A DNA stretch of 5,031 nt from an uncultured Clostridia bacterium (lineage in GTDB: Bacteria > Bacillota > Clostridia > TANB77 > CAG-508): positions 1 through 5,031 of the forward strand of contig CAKOVX010000025.1 of NCBI GenBank assembly GCA_934122155.1, in the 5' to 3' direction. Positions 1 to 5,031 of this stretch are shown here, in pieces. Below the pieces are notes generated by a model that saw only the letters and a list, made by a program, of their open reading frames with translations, did no database searches and had not been told where the DNA came from. Every line of letters begins with the position of its first letter. Position 1 is the stretch's first letter. Position numbers and translations under genes: made by a program.

Positions 1-893
1 AAATAATCATAGTGAGTTGCAAATTCTTGTGGAACATCATAATTTGGTAAAATTGTATGTCCAAATTCAAACTCCACATTACATTTTTCTGATATTTTTA
101 CTGTATTTTCAATTGCATCTGGTACATTTTTAAAGTAGTCACTCATCTCCTCTGGTGATTTAACATATAACTCATCTGTGTCAAATTTCATTCTATCTTC
201 ATCTGTCATACGTTTTCCAGTTTGTATACAAAGTAAAACCTCATGATTGTATGCATCTTCTCTTTTTAAATAATGAGCATCATTTGTTGCTACAAGTGGA
301 ATGTCCAGCTCTCTTGATAATTGTATTAATTTTTGATTTGCTAAAACTTGTTCTTTTATTCCATTGTTTTGAATTTCTAAGTAATAGTCTTCTCCAAATA
401 CAGATTTATACCATAAAGCAACTTCTTTTGCTTTTTCCATATCATTTGCAAGTATTGCTTGATTTACTTCACCAGCTAAACATGCACTTAGGCATATTAT
501 TCCTTCATGATATTTTTCTATTATTTCGTGATCTATTCTAGGTTTATAATAAAAACCTTCTGTATAACCCAAAGAAACTAAAGTCGCAAGGTTTTTATAT
601 CCTTGATTGTCTTTAGCTAATAATATTAAATGATTATATTTTGCATCTAAATTAGGGTCTTTATCTTTTCTATTTCTTGGTGCAACATAAACCTCACAAC
701 CTATTATTGGTTTAATGTCATTTGCTTTACATGCTTTATAAAAGTCAATTGCACCAAACATAGCACCATGGTCCGTAATTGCCATAGCGTTCATTCCTAG
801 TTCTTTTGCTCTTACTGGTAAGTCTTTTATTCTATTTGCTCCATCTAGTAAACTAAATTCACTGTGTATATGTAAGTGTACAAAGCCATTCAT
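1..893 (-). CDS. dnaE: DNA polymerase III alpha subunit DnaE, N-terminal part (cut by window edge)
   Basis: This is the N-terminal part of the replicative DNA polymerase III alpha subunit. The frame runs from an ATG at 893 without a stop to the left edge, giving 297 codons of a protein usually over 1,100 residues long. What is seen is the PHP domain and the beginning of the segment after it. Motifs in order are HLHIHSEFSLLDG (residues 6-18), ITDHGAMFGAIDFY (39-52), GCEVYVAP (65-72), NHLILLAK (87-94), LSACLAGE (135-142) and TNDAHYL (203-209). H8, H10, D17, H42, E67, H88, C138, D205 and H207 fit the metal ligands of PHP domains that keep 3'-5' exonuclease activity, so proofreading by this domain is plausible but inferred. 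The start is supported by the AAGGAG site upstream and by homology beginning at FVHLH. The polymerase palm lies outside the window, so DnaE1 and DnaE3 types cannot be told apart. The large size and the N-terminal PHP without an inserted exonuclease argue against PolC. Confidence 0.96.
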   Translation of the reverse strand, partial: MNGFVHLHIHSEFSLLDGANRIKDLPVRAKELGMNAMAITDHGAMFGAIDFYKACKANDIKPIIGCEVYVAPRNRKDKDPNLDAKYNHLILLAKDNQGYKNLATLVSLGYTEGFYYKPRIDHEIIEKYHEGIICLSACLAGEVNQAILANDMEKAKEVALWYKSVFGEDYYLEIQNNGIKEQVLANQKLIQLSRELDIPLVATNDAHYLKREDAYNHEVLLCIQTGKRMTDEDRMKFDTDELYVKSPEEMSDYFKNVPDAIENTVKISEKCNVEFEFGHTILPNYDVPQEFATHYDY

Positions 894-905
894 ATTATTT
901 TATTT

Positions 906-911
906 CTCCTT
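906..911 (-). promoter_or_regulatory. ribosome binding site of dnaE
   Basis: AAGGAG on the minus strand, a full match to the anti-Shine-Dalgarno sequence, lies 12 nt before the ATG at 893. The spacing is on the long side, but no other in-frame start is closer to it and the protein homology begins right at this ATG. Confidence 0.8.
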
Positions 912-941
912 TTTTAATATTTCTTACTATATTATTTCTAT

Positions 942-1103
942 CAGTAGTAATATAAGTACTTTTCTCCGTTCCATCCCTGCTACGCAAGAAGATGTAACTA
1001 CAATTTTTTGCAAACATTAATAATGATTTGAAAAAATTTAGTAACATCTTCTAGCTTGCTGGTCCCCACAGCCTCACTTCGAAAAGTATTATATTACTAC
1101 CTG
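942..1103. repeat. 162-bp imperfect palindrome with inverted termini, MITE-like or structured intergenic repeat
   Basis: This element fills nearly all of the gap between addA and dnaE. The outer arms, 942-964 and 1081-1103, are 23 nt each and pair along their whole length except for one single-base indel on each side. The inner arms run from 984 to 1059: GCAAG, a 4-nt CTAG insertion on the right arm only, AAGATGT, one mismatch, then a T-rich/A-rich stretch with two single-base bulges, closing on CATT-AAT-AATG at 1015-1025. Between the outer and inner stems sit two unpaired, relatively GC-rich segments (about 965-983 and 1060-1080) that are not complementary to each other. The trinucleotide TAT occurs directly outside both ends (939-941 and 1104-1106), compatible with a short TA-type target duplication, although the surroundings are so AT-rich that this could be chance. 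There is no credible ORF inside. A terminator role is less likely because no U-tract follows on the minus strand. Mobility is inferred; only the symmetry is observed. Confidence 0.8.
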
Positions 1104-1114
1104 TATATATACAA

Positions 1115-4100
1115 CTACAACATTTCTAAATAATATTCGCCTTTTACTAGGCATAAGGCTGTTTTATTTACTTTTCTGTCTAATGCTTGTTCTAGTGCTG
1201 TTTTATATATTTCTAATTGCACCTTATATTTATCAAGTATTTTTTCTTTTGCATTTGTTTCATTTGAAATGTAATCTGTTTTAAAATCAATTAGTATCAA
1301 ATTATCGTTTTTATCAATATAATATAAGTCTATAATACCTTGTACTAAAATGTTTTTGTTTGAATTTTCCGCTTCTCTAATAACTTCTTTTGCAGGTATG
1401 TTTATATAAAATGGTTGCTCTTTGTGTACTTCTTTTGCTTGTCTTAATTCTTCAAACAATTGCGACTTTGTATATTGATAAATTAAATCTACATCAATTG
1501 CATCTGCTTCATTTTGTGTGATTATTTCTTTTTGGACTAAGTTAATTATCATGTTTTGAATATCTTTTAGCTCATAGTCTTTTTTCTCATCTAATCTTTG
1601 AATACATAAGTGTACTAATGTACCTTTTTCAGCATTTGATATTTTCTTATCTTCTTGCATGAATTTTGGTGTATATGATTTTTTGTATTCCACTTCTTCA
1701 CTTTCTACTTCTTTTAGCATTTCTTCTAGTTTGATTTTTTCTTGTTTAATTTTCGTAACAGATGATTTAGTTGGAAGTGTTGTGTCTACAATATAGTCAT
1801 ATTTCCATTCTAGTAATTCTTTTAATGCTTGTTCAGATTTTTTATTTTCTTCTTCTGATTTATTTTTTAGTATTTTTTCTATCTTTTCTTTTAAATCAAT
1901 TTGTTCAGCCACTTCTTCTTTTGACAGAGTTTTTAATAAATCTTTTTTATTACTTACATTTAAAGTTATAATATCACTTAATTTGTATTGTTCTCCTTTT
2001 AGTGTAATTGTTCTTCCTTGATTAAACAAATACACATACATAATCCAATCTAAATATGAATTTGCTTTTTTCATAAGTTTAGCATCTAGTTTTATGTTTT
2101 CACTTTCATACATTTCAAGTACTTTATTTTTCTCTTGTACATATTTAGTAAAATCTTTACTTCTTCCTGTAATATATAGTTTTTCCTTTGCTCTTGTTAA
2201 TGCAACATACAAAATTCTTTGTTCTTCTGAAAGTGTTTCCTGTTTCATTTTTAATTTAATTGCATCTTTTGCTATGCTAGAATACTTAATTTTTCTAGTT
2301 GTATCCATAATTGTTGGACCAAAGCCAATATCTTGATGTAATAAAATATTGTCATTTAAATCTTGCATATTAAACTTTTTATGAGAGTTGCACAAAAACA
2401 CAACTGGAAATTCTAGTCCTTTACTTTTATGAATACTCATGATTCTAATTACATCTTCATTTTCTCCAATAAGTTTTGCTGAAGCTAAATCTCCATTCTG
2501 TTTTTTTAGTTTATCTATAAATTGTATAAAATTGAATAACCCTTTAAAACTTGCTTTTTCATATTGTTTAGCTTTTTCAAATAATGTTTTAAGGTTTGCT
2601 TGTCTCATTGCTCCATTTGGAAGTAGTCCGACATATTGGTAATATCCTGTATCTAAATATATTTGCCATATAAATTCATCTAAAGGCATATATTGTGATA
2701 TACTTTTCCACTTTTCAAGTTTTTCTAAAAAGCTTTCTATTTTGTTTTTTAAATCTCCATCACATATTAGCCTTGTTTTTATTAAAGCCTCATAAAAATT
2801 ACAATTTCTATCTGTTAATCTTATTGTAATTAAATCATTATCTGTAAAATTGCAAATTGATGACCTTAATACTACTACAAGTGGAATATCTTGTAATGGG
2901 TTATCAATAATTTTTAGTACTGATAATATTGTTTGTATTTCTACTGTATCTAAATAAGTTCCTGATGTATCACTAAATACTGGTAATTCCAAATCAGATA
3001 GTTCTTTTTCATATATTGGAGATAAATTCGATGTTGCTCTTAGTAAAATTACAATATCTTTTGGTCTAATTTTTCTATAGCCTTGTTTCTTGTCAAATAC
3101 CATATAATTACTATTTAATAATTCTTGTATTTTGTTTGCTACAAACTTAGCCTCTAATACATCATCTTCAACTCTTTCTTGTTCCTCTTCGTCTTCTTCA
3201 CCTTCAAAAGCTGTAATTGATTCATCTTCTTTTAAATCTATAATATCTAACTCAGCAATACCTGCATAATTTTTTATTTCTTCTGGTTCCGGGTAATTTG
3301 CTCCATAGTTTAAGTATTCGTTTTCGTTATAATTTATATCTCCTAATTCTTTGCTCATTATTGATTCAAATACTAGGTTAGTAATATTTAATATATTTTG
3401 CCTACTTCTAAAATTGCGAAATAGCTGTATTTTTAAATTATCTTCTTGTGTCTTTTCTTCTTTATTTTTGTATTCATCATATTTTTGTAAAAATAGCTCT
3501 GGCCTTGCTTGTCTAAATTTATATATACTTTGTTTAACATCTCCTACCATAAAAATATTGTTGCCTTTGGAAATGCTTGTTAATATAGCCTCTTGTACTA
3601 AGTTACTATCTTGATACTCGTCAATTGCAATTTCTTCAAATTTTTCTTTATATTTTTTTGCAACTTCTGTTGGATTATTATTTTCATTTAATAATATTTT
3701 TAGTGCAAAGTGTTCTATATCATTAAAATCAATACAATTTTTTTCTTTCTTTTTTTCTGCAAAGTTTTTTGTAAACTCTGTTACCAAATTTGCAAGTTTT
3801 TCTAATATTGGAGTAATAATTTTTAAGTCTTTTATTGCCTGTTCTTGTGAACAGCTTAATAGCTTTGCAGTCTTTTCTTTAATATGCTTTTTTACTTTGT
3901 CTCTTATTTCTTTTGAGTCTTCTTTTAAGTCATTTGTTACTTTTTTATCAACTGGCCATTTACTAAAGTTAAAATTTAATAATTTTATATATAGCTCATC
4001 CCAAGAGTTATAATTTTGCAAGTCTTTAAGAATTATTAAGTCCTCACATATTTTTTGATAAAACTTTGCCATTTCAGGGTATAGTGCAATTTTAGATTTA

Positions 4101-4795
4101 ATTGCTTCAAGTTGCATAATTCCCTCTTGTACATCTTCTTCTACTGTTTGAATTATAAGTTTTCCCCATATTGTTTGCGATATATCTTTATCTTCTATTT
4201 TTAATAATTCTAATTTTTCTTGTAACCATTTTATTGGAAATGGACTACTCTGTATAAATTTATATATTTTTAATACTAATTCTTGTAGAGCTTCATCACC
4301 ACGATAATTTGTATAATTTTCTAAAAGCTCTATAAAGTCTTTATCATTTTCAGTATATTTTTGCTCAAATAAATCATCTAATACTTCTTGTTTAAGAAGG
4401 TCTATTTCAGCTGTGTCTGCAATTTTAAAATTGCTTGGTAAATCAATTTCATAAAAATGATTATGAATAACATCTAAGCAAAAAGAGTGTATTGTACATA
4501 TACTTGCTTTATTTAAAAGTATTATTTGTCTTTGTAAATGAACATTTTCTGGTTTTTCTTCTAGTTTTTTATATATTGCTTCTAGTATTCTTTCACGCAT
4601 TTCACTAGCTGCTGCATTTGTGAATGTTACAACTAATATTTTGTCAATATCCATTTGTTCATCAATTATTTTGTGAATTATACGTTCTACAAGCACAGCA
4701 GTTTTACCACTACCTGCTGCAGCTGCTACTAATATACTCGAGTTTTTTTCTTGTATAGCTTGTAATTGCTCATTAGTCCATTTAACTTCTGCCAC
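1115..4795 (-). CDS. addA: ATP-dependent helicase/nuclease subunit A (AddA)
   Basis: AddA is the 3'-5' helicase and nuclease subunit of cytoplasmic AddAB, which resects double-strand breaks and prepares 3' ends for RecA. With the GTG start it has 1226 residues, close to Bacillus subtilis AddA (about 1230). Superfamily 1 motifs are complete: Q-motif WTNEQ (6-10), Walker A AAAAGSGKT (24-32), motif Ia TFTNAAASEMRERI (57-70), motif Ib around TIHSFC (101-106), Walker B DEYQD (392-396), motif III GDVKQSIYKF (418-427), motif IV LFRNFRSRQNIL (458-469), motif V around SIHKSKGLEFP (787-797) and motif VI around LYVALTRAKEKL (862-873). The C-terminal PD-(D/E)XK nuclease has GTLVH (1058-1062), GIID (D1156), IDFKTD (D1170, K1172) and QLEIY (1193-1197), so both activities appear intact. 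A strongly acidic stretch (531-545) is probably a flexible linker. An in-frame TTG at 4834 would add 13 residues, but the AAGGAG site 7 nt before the GTG and the family N-terminus favour the GTG. The stop is TAG. addB is not visible upstream. Confidence 0.97.
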   Translation of the reverse strand: MAEVKWTNEQLQAIQEKNSSILVAAAAGSGKTAVLVERIIHKIIDEQMDIDKILVVTFTNAAASEMRERILEAIYKKLEEKPENVHLQRQIILLNKASICTIHSFCLDVIHNHFYEIDLPSNFKIADTAEIDLLKQEVLDDLFEQKYTENDKDFIELLENYTNYRGDEALQELVLKIYKFIQSSPFPIKWLQEKLELLKIEDKDISQTIWGKLIIQTVEEDVQEGIMQLEAIKSKIALYPEMAKFYQKICEDLIILKDLQNYNSWDELYIKLLNFNFSKWPVDKKVTNDLKEDSKEIRDKVKKHIKEKTAKLLSCSQEQAIKDLKIITPILEKLANLVTEFTKNFAEKKKEKNCIDFNDIEHFALKILLNENNNPTEVAKKYKEKFEEIAIDEYQDSNLVQEAILTSISKGNNIFMVGDVKQSIYKFRQARPELFLQKYDEYKNKEEKTQEDNLKIQLFRNFRSRQNILNITNLVFESIMSKELGDINYNENEYLNYGANYPEPEEIKNYAGIAELDIIDLKEDESITAFEGEEDEEEQERVEDDVLEAKFVANKIQELLNSNYMVFDKKQGYRKIRPKDIVILLRATSNLSPIYEKELSDLELPVFSDTSGTYLDTVEIQTILSVLKIIDNPLQDIPLVVVLRSSICNFTDNDLITIRLTDRNCNFYEALIKTRLICDGDLKNKIESFLEKLEKWKSISQYMPLDEFIWQIYLDTGYYQYVGLLPNGAMRQANLKTLFEKAKQYEKASFKGLFNFIQFIDKLKKQNGDLASAKLIGENEDVIRIMSIHKSKGLEFPVVFLCNSHKKFNMQDLNDNILLHQDIGFGPTIMDTTRKIKYSSIAKDAIKLKMKQETLSEEQRILYVALTRAKEKLYITGRSKDFTKYVQEKNKVLEMYESENIKLDAKLMKKANSYLDWIMYVYLFNQGRTITLKGEQYKLSDIITLNVSNKKDLLKTLSKEEVAEQIDLKEKIEKILKNKSEEENKKSEQALKELLEWKYDYIVDTTLPTKSSVTKIKQEKIKLEEMLKEVESEEVEYKKSYTPKFMQEDKKISNAEKGTLVHLCIQRLDEKKDYELKDIQNMIINLVQKEIITQNEADAIDVDLIYQYTKSQLFEELRQAKEVHKEQPFYINIPAKEVIREAENSNKNILVQGIIDLYYIDKNDNLILIDFKTDYISNETNAKEKILDKYKVQLEIYKTALEQALDRKVNKTALCLVKGEYYLEML

Positions 4796-4802
4796 TTTTT
4801 TG

Positions 4803-4808
4803 CTCCTT
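4803..4808 (-). promoter_or_regulatory. ribosome binding site that decides the addA start
   Basis: AAGGAG on the minus strand lies 7 nt upstream of the GTG at 4795. This is optimal spacing and selects the GTG. The alternative TTG at 4834 lies upstream of this site, so the site would fall inside the coding region if the TTG were used. The sequence just before the TTG (AACAGTTAAAAGA) has no comparable Shine-Dalgarno match. Confidence 0.85.
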
Positions 4809-4890
4809 TTTGTATGTTTATTAAATATTAGCAATCTTTTAACTGTTTTATATTTTCTTTATATTGGGGCCTGTAAATTATTTTGTGTAA

Positions 4891-4896
4891 ATTATA
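4891..4896 (-). promoter_or_regulatory. candidate -10 box for addA
   Basis: A perfect TATAAT on the minus strand lies about 95 nt upstream of the GTG start of addA, which would give a leader of roughly 90 nt. At 16-18 nt spacing the -35 region is only A-rich (AAAAAG) and does not resemble TTGACA, and there is no extended -10 TG. In such AT-rich DNA a TATAAT can arise by chance, so this is only a candidate. The gap 4835-4974 otherwise holds a 15-nt A/T palindrome (4907-4921) and the hairpin described separately. Confidence 0.35.
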
Positions 4897-4932
4897 CTTC
4901 CTTATGTTAAAAACTTTTTAATATATTATATA

Positions 4933-4970
4933 ATATCTGTCAATATACTTACAAGTATGCTGGCAGATAT
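4933..4970. terminator. imperfect hairpin between the upstream gene end and addA, possible terminator
   Basis: The arms ATATCTG (4933-4939) and CAGATAT (4964-4970) are perfect reverse complements. Inside them, after a partly mismatched 5-nt step, ATACTT and AAGTAT (4945-4950 and 4953-4958) pair again, giving a 38-nt hairpin. It begins 4 nt after the stop of the putative upstream frame, the expected place for a terminator. However, the T-run (ATTTTT, 4971-4976) follows the hairpin on the plus strand, whereas the minus-strand transcript would be followed by a mixed A/U sequence. A role in ending minus-strand transcription is therefore uncertain. An operator or mRNA 3' stabilising structure is an alternative. 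Confidence 0.4.
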
Positions 4971-4974
4971 ATTT

Positions 4975-5031
4975 TTATATTCTACCTTCATACATTATTT
5001 CTAATTCTCTTAAACATTCACCCCATTCAGG
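4975..5031 (-). CDS. C-terminal end of an unidentified upstream protein (cut by window edge)
   Basis: A minus-strand frame is open from the right edge to a TAA at 4975-4977 and encodes 18 residues, PEWGECLRELEIMYEGRI. The other two minus-strand frames close within a few codons of the edge. The residue make-up (charged, one Trp, one Cys) looks like ordinary protein, and a hairpin follows right after the stop. I do not recognise the family. Eighteen codons can stay open by chance in one frame, so this is a tentative call. The tail does not obviously resemble AddB, but it is too short to exclude it, because the AddB iron-sulfur cysteines would lie further upstream. Confidence 0.4.
   Translation of the reverse strand, partial: PEWGECLRELEIMYEGRI

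Noticed and set aside
251..541. Plus-strand open frame of 96 codons
   Set aside because: It lies wholly antisense to dnaE, has Leu/Phe-rich composition typical of the reverse of AT-rich Lys/Glu-rich coding sequence, and has no convincing ribosome binding site.
942..1103. Possible T-box riboswitch, because the minus strand contains AGGGATGGAACGGAG, loosely like the T-box consensus
   Set aside because: The match to UGGNACCGCG is incomplete, the element is one long palindrome rather than Stem I plus an antiterminator, it lacks a following U-tract, and the downstream gene is dnaE rather than an aminoacyl-tRNA synthetase or amino-acid gene.
1771..3614. Several plus-strand open frames of 66-87 codons (1771-1971, 2094-2336, 2439-2642, 3351-3614) that look membrane-like
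   Set aside because: All are antisense to addA, which has intact motifs throughout. Their hydrophobic look is an artefact of reading Lys/Glu codons on the opposite strand.
4907..4921. 15-nt perfect palindrome (TTAAAAA, one central base, TTTTTAA) upstream of addA, considered as an operator
   Set aside because: It is pure A/T apart from the centre, in a region of more than 80% A+T, so symmetry of this kind is expected by chance. No recognised regulator site matches it.

Overview
The window is AT-rich, roughly three quarters A+T by eye, and all recognisable coding lies on the minus strand. Shine-Dalgarno sites are strong (AAGGAG), GTG is used as a start, and TGA is not used as a sense codon. 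An AddA-type helicase-nuclease (not RecB) and a PHP-bearing DnaE both point to a low-GC Firmicute, most likely a clostridial or gut-Firmicutes lineage. The genus cannot be fixed from this sequence.

Layout in transcription order (high to low coordinates). (1) A short frame, 5031-4975, is probably the C-terminal end of an unidentified upstream gene. (2) A hairpin and an AT-rich gap with a candidate -10 box precede addA. (3) addA (4795-1115) encodes the complete helicase-nuclease subunit of AddAB. Its best start is a GTG at 4795; an alternative TTG at 4834 in the same frame would add 13 residues. (4) The addA-dnaE gap is almost filled by a 162-bp imperfect palindrome (942-1103) with 23-nt inverted termini, resembling a MITE or a structured intergenic repeat. 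(5) dnaE (893 to the left edge) is the N-terminal 297 codons of the DNA polymerase III alpha subunit, with an apparently metal-competent PHP domain.

Both genes serve DNA replication and repair. AddA processes double-strand breaks for RecA-dependent recombination, and DnaE synthesises DNA. Without the palindrome, the two genes would be about 59 nt apart on the same strand, so they may once have formed a simple operon. I see no evidence of a novel multi-gene system. The least explained element is the palindrome between addA and dnaE. The usual partner addB is not visible directly upstream of addA.
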